Source of the DNA: Campylobacter sp. RM16192
GTDB taxonomy: Bacteria; Campylobacterota; Campylobacteria; Campylobacterales; Campylobacteraceae
Assembly: GCF_004803855.2 (NCBI RefSeq)
Contig: NZ_CP012552.1
Location: 558,001 to 622,000 of the forward strand
Direction of reading: 5' to 3'
DNA length: 64,000 nt
The notes under the pieces: generated by a model
What the model saw: the letters and a program-made list of their open reading frames with translations, nothing else
What the model was told of the DNA's origin: nothing
Database searches by the model: none
Program-made: the position numbers and the translations under genes
Shown: piece after piece, positions 17,267 through 30,161 of the stretch
Position numbering within the stretch: the first letter of the stretch is position 1
Layout: each line of letters starts with the position of its first letter

Positions 17267-18559
17267 GTGGATTATTTTAGGTTAAAAGAAAATAATACCG
17301 ACGTTAAAAAAGAGTTTAGCGCCGGTCTTACGACATTTTTGACGATGATGTATATCGTGCCTGTAAACGCTATTATTATGAGTCAGGCTGGTATGCCTAT
17401 AGATGCGCTTATAACTGCGACTGCACTTATTACATTCTTTGCTACTGTATTTAACGGAATATGGGCAAATACACCTGTGGCAATGAGTGTGGGAATGGGA
17501 TTAAATGCTTATTTTACATTCGGTCTTGTTATTGGCATGAATATGCCGTGGCAGACGGCTCTTGGTGTGGTTTTTATATCTGGAATTATATTTTTTATAC
17601 TATCTTTTTCAAATTTTAGAGTCTGGGTCATTAAGTCTATTCCGCTTGATCTTAGACGTGCAATAAGTGCCGGAATAGGAACTTTTATAAGCTTTATCGG
17701 GCTTCAGCAGATGGGCATCATAGTTAAAAATGACGCTGTCTTAGTCGGGCTTGGAAATTTAAAAGATATGAATGTAATTTTGGGACTGATAGGACTTCTT
17801 TTTGTTGTATCTTTTTGGATATGGAAGATTAAAGGAGCATTTATATTATCCATTATAGCCACATCTGCTATTGCTTGGATATTTGATATTTCGCCTTATC
17901 CGACCGAGTTTTTTTCGCTTCCGGCATCTATTTCTCCGATGTTTTTAGAACTTGATATTGTAGGTGCTTTTTCATTGGCTTTATTACCTGTTATAGTTAC
18001 TTTCTTCGTTACCGATCTTTTTGACTCAGTTGGTACATTGGCTGGAGTTGGTAATAGGGCTGGAATATTTGATGAAAGTAATCGGCAAGGTATGAGAAAA
18101 CTAGAAAAGACTCTTGAGGCAGATGCTATAGCGACAGTTGCAGGCTCTTTGGTAGGAGTTAGTACCACCACGGCTTTTGTAGAAAGCGCAAGTGGTGTGG
18201 AAGAGGGCGGAAGAACTGGCCTTACGGCGGTATTTTGCGGATGTTTATTTTTGCTTACAGTATTTATGCTTCCTCTCTTTAAATCGATACCTTCAAACGC
18301 GGTATATCCTGTGCTTGTAATGGTTGGAGTGCTTATGTTTAGCGAACTTGCTAATGTCAATTTCAAAGATCCAGCAATCGGTATTTCGGCATTTTTTATA
18401 GTAATTTTAATGCCTCTTACATATTCTATTACAAGCGGTTTATCTGCAGGATTTATAGCGTATTTGATGGTTAGGCTTTTAAGACGTGAGTTTGATCAAA
18501 TTAACTTCGGTGTTATAGTCCTTGCTCTTATTGGTTTGATAGTATTTTTAGTTCATTAA
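17267..18559 (+). CDS. NCS2/AzgA-type purine permease
   Basis: A 430-residue polytopic transporter with about 12-14 hydrophobic segments. The N-terminal KEFSAGLTTFLTMMYIVPVNA and the central FFVTDLFDSVGTLAGVGNRAG and SLVGVSTTTAFVESASGVEEGGRTG motifs are those of AzgA-like adenine/guanine/hypoxanthine permeases. It starts at GTG 17267 behind aaggag. It sits between mqnE and a phosphoribosyltransferase, so it likely imports a purine base for salvage. The exact base cannot be read from the sequence. Confidence 0.88.
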   Translation: MDYFRLKENNTDVKKEFSAGLTTFLTMMYIVPVNAIIMSQAGMPIDALITATALITFFATVFNGIWANTPVAMSVGMGLNAYFTFGLVIGMNMPWQTALGVVFISGIIFFILSFSNFRVWVIKSIPLDLRRAISAGIGTFISFIGLQQMGIIVKNDAVLVGLGNLKDMNVILGLIGLLFVVSFWIWKIKGAFILSIIATSAIAWIFDISPYPTEFFSLPASISPMFLELDIVGAFSLALLPVIVTFFVTDLFDSVGTLAGVGNRAGIFDESNRQGMRKLEKTLEADAIATVAGSLVGVSTTTAFVESASGVEEGGRTGLTAVFCGCLFLLTVFMLPLFKSIPSNAVYPVLVMVGVLMFSELANVNFKDPAIGISAFFIVILMPLTYSITSGLSAGFIAYLMVRLLRREFDQINFGVIVLALIGLIVFLVH

Positions 18560-18570
18560 GGAGTTTTTGT

Positions 18571-19011
18571 ATGATATATTACGGATATGAGGAATTTGAA
18601 AAAGATATTAAGGCTTTGGCAAAAGAGGTAAGGGATGAATTTAATCCGGATGTAATTTTGGCTATTGCTAGAGGTGGTCTTACATTAGGACACTCTTTGG
18701 CTGTTGCTCTTAATAAACGCAATCTTTTCACTTTAAATTCTATCCATTACGAGGATACGAAAAAGCTTGATACGATTGAAATTTTCAATATCCCTGACCT
18801 TTCTAAATTTACTAAAATTTTGCTAGTTGACGATATTATAGATACTGGTGAGAGTATAGTTGAGATTAAGAGGCAGCTCTTAAAAATTTATCCTCATATA
18901 GATATTAAAATCGCATCAGTGTTTTATAAAACAAAGGCTCTGTTGTTGCCTGATTTTAAGATAAAAGAGGCGCATGAGTGGGTTGAATTTTTCTGGGATG
19001 TTCATATATAA
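18571..19011 (+). CDS. Purine phosphoribosyltransferase (Gpt/Hpt-like)
   Basis: The 146-residue protein has the type I PRTase fold. The PRPP-binding loop LLVDDIIDTGES is at residues 84-95 and an AIARGGLTLG nucleotide-region motif at 31-40. The C-terminal VEFFWD matches xanthine/guanine phosphoribosyltransferases of this group. It converts a purine base plus PRPP to the nucleotide in the cytoplasm. It starts 11 bp after the permease, so import and phosphoribosylation appear coupled in one operon. Confidence 0.82.
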   Translation: MIYYGYEEFEKDIKALAKEVRDEFNPDVILAIARGGLTLGHSLAVALNKRNLFTLNSIHYEDTKKLDTIEIFNIPDLSKFTKILLVDDIIDTGESIVEIKRQLLKIYPHIDIKIASVFYKTKALLLPDFKIKEAHEWVEFFWDVHI

Positions 19012-19032
19012 TTGTTGTTAAAGTAAAACATA

Positions 19033-20238
19033 GTGCAAAAACAAGGTTTTTTATATTCAGAATCTTTCTTGATATCTCTTATATGCTGTTTTAGTCTATG
19101 TTGTTTACTCTTTGCGGTCTCAACTCTTAGCATTAGCTACTATGAGGCTGAGATTTTTTATAACTCCGGTTCAATGGCTGGAGTTTTATCTAGATTTTTT
19201 GTATCTGTTTTTGGTCAAAATGACTACGCCTTAAGATTGCCTTTTCTGATTTCTCATATAATCAGTATAGTTTTACTTTATAAAATTTCAAAATCTATAT
19301 TAAAACGCAAATTTGATCGAGTAATAAGTGTTTTGATCTTTATATTTTTACCAGGAGTAACTGCATCCGCAATACTTGTAAATGATGCAGGCATAGTTAT
19401 AATGCTTGCATTGCTTGGTATATATCTTTATCAGATCAAGCAAACTGTAGCGTTTTATCTTGTTTTGGTTTTGCTTGCTTTTGCTAGCGACTCTTTCCTT
19501 GTATATTTTATTGCTCTTTTTATATATGGAATTTATACAAAAGATGGCCAGATTGCGTGGCTATCGGCTATTTTGTTTAGTGTATGTTTATCTATATACG
19601 GCTTTGATACAGGTGGCAAGCCAAGAGGATATTTTCTAGATACAATAAGTATATTTGCTGCCGTATTTTCGCCGTTTGTATTTATATATTTTGTATATTG
19701 CACGTATAGAATTTGGGTTAAAGAGCAAAAAAATTTGCTTTGGTTTGTTGTGATAACGTCTTTTTGTCTGTGTCTTGTTGCATCTATAAGGCAAAGACTT
19801 GAGATTGAAGATTTTTTACCTTTTTGTGTAATAGCAACTCCTCTTATGGTAAGAGTTTTTTTAAACTCATATCGAGTTAGGCTACCAATTTTTAGAAAAA
19901 GCTATAAATTTATGACCTCATTTGTTGCTTTTTCTTTGATTGCGAGCTTTGTTTTTGTATTGTTTAATGAAATTTTTTATATATATGCCAAAAATCCTAA
20001 AAAACATTTTGCTTATAAGTATCATATTGCAAAAGAACTTTCAATAAAGCTCAAAGAAATGGATATTAAAAATGTTCAAACCGATGAAAAATTGGCACTT
20101 AGGCTTAAATTTTATGGAATAGAACATGGTAAAACAAAACTTATAAATTTAGATTTAAAAGATAATTATGCTAATATAGCTATGGAAAAATTTGGCAAAC
20201 CTATTGCTAAATTTAAACTCATTCAGGAAGATATATGA
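19033..20238 (+). CDS. Polytopic membrane protein, glycosyltransferase-39/ArnT-like
   Basis: A 401-residue protein with around ten transmembrane segments and a C-terminal soluble tail (about 330-401). The early pattern SISYYEAEIFYNSG...FGQNDYALRLPFLISH resembles the first periplasmic loop of PMT/ArnT (GT39/GT83) enzymes, in which an acidic pair binds the lipid-linked sugar donor. Here YEAE would supply the acidic residues. Substrate unknown. The GTG start lacks a strong ribosome site. It overlaps the pseudopilin gene by 4 bp, suggesting cotranslation. Confidence 0.55.
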   Translation: MQKQGFLYSESFLISLICCFSLCCLLFAVSTLSISYYEAEIFYNSGSMAGVLSRFFVSVFGQNDYALRLPFLISHIISIVLLYKISKSILKRKFDRVISVLIFIFLPGVTASAILVNDAGIVIMLALLGIYLYQIKQTVAFYLVLVLLAFASDSFLVYFIALFIYGIYTKDGQIAWLSAILFSVCLSIYGFDTGGKPRGYFLDTISIFAAVFSPFVFIYFVYCTYRIWVKEQKNLLWFVVITSFCLCLVASIRQRLEIEDFLPFCVIATPLMVRVFLNSYRVRLPIFRKSYKFMTSFVAFSLIASFVFVLFNEIFYIYAKNPKKHFAYKYHIAKELSIKLKEMDIKNVQTDEKLALRLKFYGIEHGKTKLINLDLKDNYANIAMEKFGKPIAKFKLIQEDI

Positions 20239-20900
20239 GAAAAGCTTTTACTATGCTTGAGCTGGTTATTGTTATTATTGTAATAGGAATTTTGGCTGTT
20301 ATGGCAATACCAAGACTTGAGCGTGACAATCTCGCCGAAGCCGTTGATCAAATAGTATCTCATATAAGATACACTCAACATCTTGCTATGCAGGATAATA
20401 AATTTGATCCTAGCGAAAAAGATTGGCATAAAAAAAGATGGAGTATAGCATTCAATGAAGTAAATGTTTGCGGTTCTAAAGAATGGAGATATAGTATATA
20501 TATAGATAAAAGTGTAAGTGGAAATTTGAATTCTGAAAACGAAGTTGCAAAAGATCCACAGAATCCGATTAAATATATGAGCGCAGGTTGGAGTGGAGGT
20601 GAATCTTATTGTAAAAATATCACTCCTAAATTTAATATAGGAAAAACTTTTGGTATACAAGAGGTTAAATTTTCTGATGCATGCAAGGATGTTCAGACTA
20701 TATCTTTTGATGAATTCGGAAGACCTATGCTATCCGTAAGCACTACAAAAACCGGAGGAGGTGTAGGAGGTGCTGAAAGAGGATATGATAGGATTTTGAA
20801 ATTTGGAGATATCTGTAAAATAACTTTTGCTACACAAAAAAAATCAGCAGAAATCACTATAGCTCCAGAAACTGGATTTGTATCGGTTAAATATAATTAA
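20235..20900 (+). CDS. Type II secretion/type IV pilin-like pseudopilin
   Basis: The 221-residue protein starts with MRKAFTMLELVIVIIVIGILAVMAIPRLE, a class III prepilin signal: short basic leader, cleavage before F5 (Ala rather than the usual Gly at -1), Glu at +5 and a hydrophobic helix. The rest is a globular domain with four cysteines (about residues 76, 118, 142 and 196) that could form disulfides. It overlaps the preceding membrane protein by 4 bp. No other secretion or pilus genes are in the window. It could be a minor pseudopilin of the DNA-uptake/type II-like apparatus. Confidence 0.75.
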   Translation: MRKAFTMLELVIVIIVIGILAVMAIPRLERDNLAEAVDQIVSHIRYTQHLAMQDNKFDPSEKDWHKKRWSIAFNEVNVCGSKEWRYSIYIDKSVSGNLNSENEVAKDPQNPIKYMSAGWSGGESYCKNITPKFNIGKTFGIQEVKFSDACKDVQTISFDEFGRPMLSVSTTKTGGGVGGAERGYDRILKFGDICKITFATQKKSAEITIAPETGFVSVKYN

Positions 20901-21242
20901 CAATTTTTAATTTATTCTGTATTTTTTCAACATTTTTTAAGCTTCCCTCTTATATAATTCCAGCTCACGAATTAAGAAACCACCTTTAACTTCTTCTTTC
21001 AAGTTAATAAAGCTTTTTCTTTTTTATCGTTACGTTCTATAACTTTATCAATGTTAAACTAATTAGTCAATCTTTGAAATCTAAACAAGTGATCGATTGA
21101 GCCATCTACTTTAATAGGCTTTCTTTGGAAAGTAATTAATGTAGAAAAACTAAAAAACAATCATCTTTTAAATTAGCTTGCTAATTTAAAAGATAATAGA
21201 TTATAAAATTAAAAGTTTTTTGATTAAAAACTTCATATAAAT
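20901..21242 (+). promoter_or_regulatory. rRNA operon promoter and leader
   Basis: The 340-bp gap before 16S holds a -10 hexamer tataat (20953-20958) behind a T-rich tract with no clear -35, as common for Campylobacter sigma70 promoters. The leader contains the 5' half of the 16S processing stem (21066-21101), which pairs with 22829-22862. It also has a perfect 14-bp hairpin with a 4-nt loop (21163-21176 with 21181-21194). No ORF. Confidence 0.6.
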
Positions 21243-22754
<1,512 letters not shown>

Positions 22755-23029
22755 TAGAGTACAATGAATATTCTCTCACAAGATATTCATCAAAGGAAAA
22801 TTTAGATTAGCCTTATTAAACTAATCTACTCAATCATCCTTGTTTAGTTTTGAAAGATTGACAGCTAATAAATTTGTCTAATTCCTTAATTGCCTAGACA
22901 AAAACCTAAATTTGCGATTTGTGATAAATGAAGTTTAGAATAAATCCTTAATAGCTTTAGGTGGGTGCAGGGAGTGAAACTCCTGCTCGTAAATACTAGC
23001 TTTGCTAGTATGCGAAGTAAGGATGTTAA
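22755..23029 (+). other. 16S-tRNA spacer with processing stem and first twin-hairpin module
   Basis: This spacer holds the 3' half of the 16S processing stem (22829-22862). A module beginning gctttaggtgggt at 22954 contains two hairpins: 22967-22975/22979-22986 (with one bulged G) and 22993-23000/23004-23011 (8 bp, TTT loop). A second copy with different stem bases lies before the 23S gene. No ORF. Confidence 0.7.
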
Positions 23030-23105
23030 GGGGAATTAGCTCAGCTGGGAGAGCGCCTGCTTTGCACGCAGGAGGTCAGCGGTTCGATCCCGCTATTCTC
23101 CACCA
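23030..23105 (+). tRNA. tRNA-Ala (TGC)
   Basis: A 76-nt cloverleaf with acceptor ggggaat/attctcc and encoded CCA. The anticodon loop tttgcac gives TGC, alanine. It sits in the rRNA spacer, as is usual for the genus. Confidence 0.96.
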
Positions 23106-23235
23106 AATTTAAGTGCGAAGCTATTTTTATTCTAGACAAGGAAAAGTGACCGAGTAACAAGGAGCGTAGATACACTACGTGACGAAGTTATGACCAAGCT
23201 TTGACGCAGTATAGAATGCAAAAGAGCAAGCAAGA

Positions 23236-23312
23236 GGGCCTATAGCTCAGCTGGTTAGAGTGCACCCCTGATAAGGGTGAGGTCACAAGTTCAAGTCTTG
23301 TTAGGCCCACCA
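23236..23312 (+). tRNA. tRNA-Ile (GAT)
   Basis: A 77-nt cloverleaf with acceptor gggccta/taggccc, anticodon GAT in ctgataa, and encoded CCA. Second tRNA of the rRNA spacer. Confidence 0.96.
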
Positions 23313-23788
23313 TTAATTAGCAAATAAATAAAAGTTAGTTTAACTAAACAGATATCAAGGTTTAAATCAAGTGTTCTAAAAAGAATGTTTGCTTTAGACT
23401 TTGAAAAATAGAATTATCTTCTAAATACGGCAACGCCTAAAGCGTTGGTGTGCTTTAGGTGGGTCAAGGGAGCAAAGCTCCTTGTCGCAAGTCTGACTTT
23501 GTCAGACTGAGAAGTCTAAATGTTCTTTTATTTATCATTGTTAAGAGTCACAAGCAAGTTTTTAAATAAAACAATTTTACAGGACTTGTTAAAGATTTAA
23601 ATATCTTATCTCTTGAATATAATCAGTATTCAGAAGTTTAACGTCACAAGATATATGGAGTTTAAAACTTATCTATATATCAGTTAATGCTTTCCGTCTT
23701 GGGGATGAGAGTTTAAATTTGGTAATTATAAATTACCTTTAACAAGGAAGTGATGCGAATTAGAATATATTAATCTAATATAATAAAA
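23313..23788 (+). other. tRNA-23S spacer with second twin-hairpin module and 23S processing stem
   Basis: The 475-bp spacer contains the second module, starting gctttaggtgggt at 23452, with hairpins 23465-23473/23477-23484 (again one bulged G) and 23490-23497/23501-23508 (8 bp, TTT loop). The sequence at 23735-23756 pairs with 26901-26922 across the 23S gene (17 perfect base pairs plus a short G-U-containing extension), the expected RNase III stem. No ORF. Confidence 0.7.
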
Positions 23789-26893
<3,105 letters not shown>

Positions 26894-27015
26894 TTAATAA
26901 GCATCACTTCCTTGTTAAGGGTAAAACCTTACAAGAGTAAAGCAGTGTTTATTTAAACTCTTGCTGACTTTAACAGTGTTAAATAAGGTTTATAACAATA
27001 AGCTTTATTTAACAC
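26894..27015 (+). other. 23S-5S spacer with processing hairpins
   Basis: It contains the 3' half of the 23S processing stem (26901-26922). A 13-bp inverted repeat (cagtgttaaataa, from about 26974, with ttatttaacactg ending at 27017) reaches into the first bases of 5S and probably helps to release it. Confidence 0.6.
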
Positions 27016-27135
27016 TGCCCGTGACTATACAGACGAGGAAACGCCTTGCTCCATCTCGAACCAAGAAGCTAAGCTCGTCCTGGCTGATGATACTCTCCCT
27101 TACTGGGATGTTGGAAAAGTAGGTCGTTGCGGGCT
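27016..27135 (+). rRNA. rrf: 5S ribosomal RNA
   Basis: About 120 nt, beginning tgcccgtgac and ending gttgcgggctt, which pair as the terminal helix. The internal stretches ggaaacgccttgctccatctcgaacc and gatactctcccttactgggatg are typical of 5S. It is the last gene of the rRNA operon. Confidence 0.95.
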
Positions 27136-27153
27136 TTGTTATTTATACAAAGC
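27133..27153 (+). terminator. Putative rRNA operon terminator
   Basis: A 7-bp inverted repeat gctttgt/acaaagc (27133-27139 with 27147-27153) overlaps the 3' end of 5S. No long T-run follows, so efficiency is uncertain. Confidence 0.4.
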
Positions 27154-27642
27154 TACTACTTATTTAAATCACTACAATTTACTGAAACATCCATTAAGTA
27201 TCTAATCTAAATAGCCATTAAAATATTTATATAAATAGGCTCTATAAAATACTTCATTGATACTTTTTGACAAAAATACTAATCTAAATCGTTATATCCT
27301 TAAAAAGCCAAAGATATACTACAAATTATCCAGAAGCTATTGACATCGATTGTTGATTTAGGACATTATCATCTTTTATACAATATTTAATTACATTTTT
27401 TGGAATCTAAAATATCATAATCAACACTATATTTTAAAAGAGCCAAAAAATATTAACATCAAAATTTATATATTTATACAAGATAAGTTTTATAAAAAAG
27501 TATTGTAAAACCGCTTTTCAAATCAAAGTGAATTTACGCTTAAAATCAAAGTGAGTTAAAATTAGCTCTTTTCTCACTTTGATTTCTAACGTAAATTTTA
27601 TTATTCTTTAAAAGCTTTTTAAAGACTGTTTAATAGCTTTTA
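27154..27642. repeat. Intergenic region with triple repeat and nested palindrome
   Basis: About 490 bp of AT-rich, non-coding sequence between the rRNA operon and the phage remnant. At its right part the unit aatcaaagtga occurs twice in direct orientation (27521-27531 and 27544-27554) and once inverted (within 27573-27585). The second and third copies form a perfect 13-bp stem (27543-27555/27573-27585). An outer pair (aatttacg 27531-27538 with cgtaaatt 27590-27597) extends the palindrome. It could be a terminator for the phage tail genes or a remnant of phage-end binding sites. Confidence 0.6.
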
Positions 27643-28614
27643 TTATCCCTCAAACTCAATTTCTATCGAATAGTTTGTGCTGCTTAGGCTATGGCTCACG
27701 CTTTTTATACTAAACTCACTACTTTCTAGCCCTATAACGTCTTTAAATTTTATTTTTCCGCCTGCTACTATATTAGCTCCGGGCAGTGCGCATCTTCCGT
27801 TTATTCCGCCACGTTGAAGCTCATTTAACTTTGCTTCTGCTATCTTATAAGCTTCATTATCAGTTTTTGGCTGTGATATTTGCATTTTATACACTTGCTC
27901 TCCAGAACCTACTTTTATGCTTTTTGTTTTGCCTTCACTTATATCTTGCCACTCAACTACTACTGCCGTATAAGAGTTTCTGTTTGCTTCTGTTATCTCA
28001 AGGGTATATAGTTCATCTAAATTCAGGCTAAAACTTGGCAAACTAGTATTTTTTGGAGTATTTGAAGTTTTTGTATCATCACCTTTTGCATCTTTGGTGG
28101 CAATAATAATAGTATCGTTTTTGATAGCCATTAAAAAGCCGTATTCAAAACATAATCCATATAAATACTCTATATCATTAACATCATTTTGAAGAGTTGA
28201 AGCTATGTTTTGATCAGAGCCTAATAACTTTGAACTAAGAGAATTTTCACTAGCAATTTTCTTAGCTATGTCAAATATGGTAGTATTCTCCCAGCTTCTT
28301 CTCTTCTTTGTCTTTTGAGGGCTTGCAAAATTTACGGCTGTCGCTCTAACTTCAGTTGTGTTTGCCTTATAGTCTCTTGAGGCTGTTTGAACGCTAAAAG
28401 AGCCACAAAGATATAAATTTTCATCATAGCCAAGCCAAAGCCTAAGAGAGTCTCCAAATACTAGCTTAGCATAAATTCCACTTACCTTAAAGCTTATCTC
28501 GTCACTCTCGTTACTCTCTTTATCTTCGTAACTTAAACTAATCAGGTTTAATTTAATTATATTTGTAATATCTTTGCCGCTTGCAATAAGTTTAAAATTA
28601 GGTACCCTTACCAT
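27643..28614 (-). CDS. Phage late control protein D (tail spike hub), prophage remnant
   Basis: A 323-residue homologue of P2/Mu-like gpD, the baseplate hub/spike-associated protein. The N-terminal strand-rich part begins VRVPNFKLIASGKDITNI. The middle shows EVRATAVNF and WENTTIFDIAKKIASENSL, and the C-terminal part ends SHSLSSTNYSIEIEFEG; these patterns are typical of late control D proteins. The reading frame is intact although the surrounding prophage is gone. It overlaps the gpX gene by 7 bp, in the usual U-X-D order. Confidence 0.8.
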   Translation of the reverse strand: MVRVPNFKLIASGKDITNIIKLNLISLSYEDKESNESDEISFKVSGIYAKLVFGDSLRLWLGYDENLYLCGSFSVQTASRDYKANTTEVRATAVNFASPQKTKKRRSWENTTIFDIAKKIASENSLSSKLLGSDQNIASTLQNDVNDIEYLYGLCFEYGFLMAIKNDTIIIATKDAKGDDTKTSNTPKNTSLPSFSLNLDELYTLEITEANRNSYTAVVVEWQDISEGKTKSIKVGSGEQVYKMQISQPKTDNEAYKIAEAKLNELQRGGINGRCALPGANIVAGGKIKFKDVIGLESSEFSIKSVSHSLSSTNYSIEIEFEG

Positions 28615-28796
28615 AGCTTTGCCTGCTCTTTTTTCTCGTCTTTTGTATCGGGAAGTAAAATTTCATCGCCTGTTTTTAAGATCGGGGCTAGTTTTGGATT
28701 TAGGGCTAAAACCTGCTCAAAAAATCTTAAATGTCCGTAATGTCTATAGACTATCTTATCAAGCCTATCTTTATCTTTTGCTCTATATATAGTCAT
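28608..28796 (-). CDS. Phage tail protein X (LysM-like), prophage remnant
   Basis: A 62-residue protein of the gpX family. It is a single LysM-like motif (YRAKDKDRLDKIVYRHYG... ending ILLPD) that in P2/Mu-like phages helps tail completion. It overlaps gpU by 14 bp and gpD by 7 bp, a compact arrangement that supports real translation. Confidence 0.8.
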   Translation of the reverse strand: MTIYRAKDKDRLDKIVYRHYGHLRFFEQVLALNPKLAPILKTGDEILLPDTKDEKKEQAKLW

Positions 28797-29160
28797 GATC
28801 TCTCCTAAGTTCTACGCTAAAGCTTTGAGATATAAAAAGACCTTCTTTTGTAAAGATAGATCTTGTCTCGCTAATTTTGATAATCACGAATCTTCCAAAA
28901 TATTTTCCAGCTCCATTTGTTAAAGGATAGCTTGTTGCCTCGTTTGCTAGTTCGTAAAGTCTTTTAAGTCCGGTTTGCCTGTCTTTGCTATAAGGGAGTG
29001 TTTTACCGCTTATCGTTATCGTTTGGCTTCCTAAATTTGCACGAAACAGCAAAGGATAGTTATTTATTCTATCATTTGAGCTTATACCAAATTCGCTCTC
29101 TTTAGAGATACTATCCGTTTGCATCCAATCAAATTTAAAGCCTCCTAAATTTAAAACCAT
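28783..29160 (-). CDS. Phage tail protein U, prophage remnant
   Basis: A 125-residue protein of the P2 gpU-like tail terminator family: VLNLGGFKFDWMQTDSISKESEFGISSNDRI at the start, then QTITISGKTLPY and GLKRLYELANEATSYPLTNG (internally typical). It is the first intact gene of the U-X-D trio. Its start lies a few bases after the stop of a broken tape-measure remnant. Confidence 0.8.
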   Translation of the reverse strand: MVLNLGGFKFDWMQTDSISKESEFGISSNDRINNYPLLFRANLGSQTITISGKTLPYSKDRQTGLKRLYELANEATSYPLTNGAGKYFGRFVIIKISETRSIFTKEGLFISQSFSVELRRDHDYI

Positions 29161-29161
29161 C

Positions 29162-29280
29162 CTAACCCCTTATGTCTCTATTTGCTCTATCAAAGATCTC
29201 TTTTTTTAAAGCATCTTTTACACTTATTAGAAAACTCTTTAATTTTTTATTTCATTTATTGCGTTATCGCTTGGGGGGGG
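29162..29280 (-). pseudogene. Remnant of phage tail tape-measure protein C-terminus
   Basis: Reading the minus strand into gpU, one frame gives SDNAINEIKN and a neighbouring frame continues KSFLISVKDALKKEIFDRAN then RDIRG and a stop just before gpU. The split in an A-rich run implies a frameshift. The position directly upstream of gpU is that of the tape-measure gene in Mu/P2-like phages. A G8 tract (29273-29280) marks the upstream limit of readable similarity. Identification rests on position and short stretches only. Confidence 0.45.
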
Positions 29281-30119
29281 TAAATATGTCAAATACATAA
29301 GCTATTTTTTATCTTTTATTATGGTTGTAGGCTCAACAAGAGTTTTTAATGTATTCCGTTGCCTCTTTCTTAATCGTATCCATATAGACCGATATTATTA
29401 TTCTAATCGATAAAATGCGATTTTAAAGTGCCTAAGCTCCATTTTATCGCCTATTTTTTATCTTTTATAATTCTATCCATAAAATAGTTATAAATAGTCT
29501 TTTTTCGCCGTTTTTTGTGGTATAGATGTTACGATTTTATGGACTATTATTTAATTGATATTATTAGATTTTATTTTTACACACTATAAAATTTTATATT
29601 TAATTCACCTCTTGAAAAATAAGATGAGTTTTTATAGTTTTAACTAATATTGAGCTTATTTTATAATTTGGTTTAAATATTATTATTGCTTTATTGATAA
29701 TCGATAATTCATCTTGAAGTTTTATGTAACATTGATAGTGCTTGATATTACCTATTGGCTTTGAATGTTTTATAAATAAAAAAGCTGAAATAATATTAAC
29801 ATCTACTCACTTCGACACTAGCCTTTAAAGAAGCGCCATAATTAAACCTTTTGTTAAGATTTATGAAATAATTTTAGTTGATTTAAGATATAAAATCTTG
29901 TGCATTTATACTATATACTACTGGAGTTTTCTGATGCTCAGACTAGGAAATATGTAGTATATAAATAAGGAATTTAAAAGATATGTGTATATTATAAGAG
30001 TAGAAAGTTCAATGATTACTTTATAAAATTCTTATTGTTAAAATGAATTTGGATAGGCTAAGAATTAAATTTATATGAAAGGGTATGACGAATAAAGAAG
30101 TAGAGATGAAAAGACATAT
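29281..30119. other. Decayed prophage-derived intergenic region
   Basis: About 840 bp without an intact gene. Minus-strand scraps (for example MDTIKKEATEYIKN..., starting at 29383, and MELRHFKIAFYRLE starting near 29442) look like pieces of small phage tail genes broken by frameshifts. A 10-bp inverted repeat cgataaaatg/cattttatcg (29408-29417/29440-29449) lies here. From about 29550 to 30119 I see only AT-rich sequence. Confidence 0.4.
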
Positions 30120-30147
30120 AATTGTGTCTGATTATACAGACACAATT
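30120..30147. terminator. Hairpin downstream of the ComEA-like gene
   Basis: Perfect 11-bp inverted repeat aattgtgtctg/cagacacaatt (30120-30130 with 30137-30147) with a 6-nt loop, 14 bp beyond the stop of the minus-strand gene. Confidence 0.65.
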
Positions 30148-30161
30148 AATATTTAATTATT

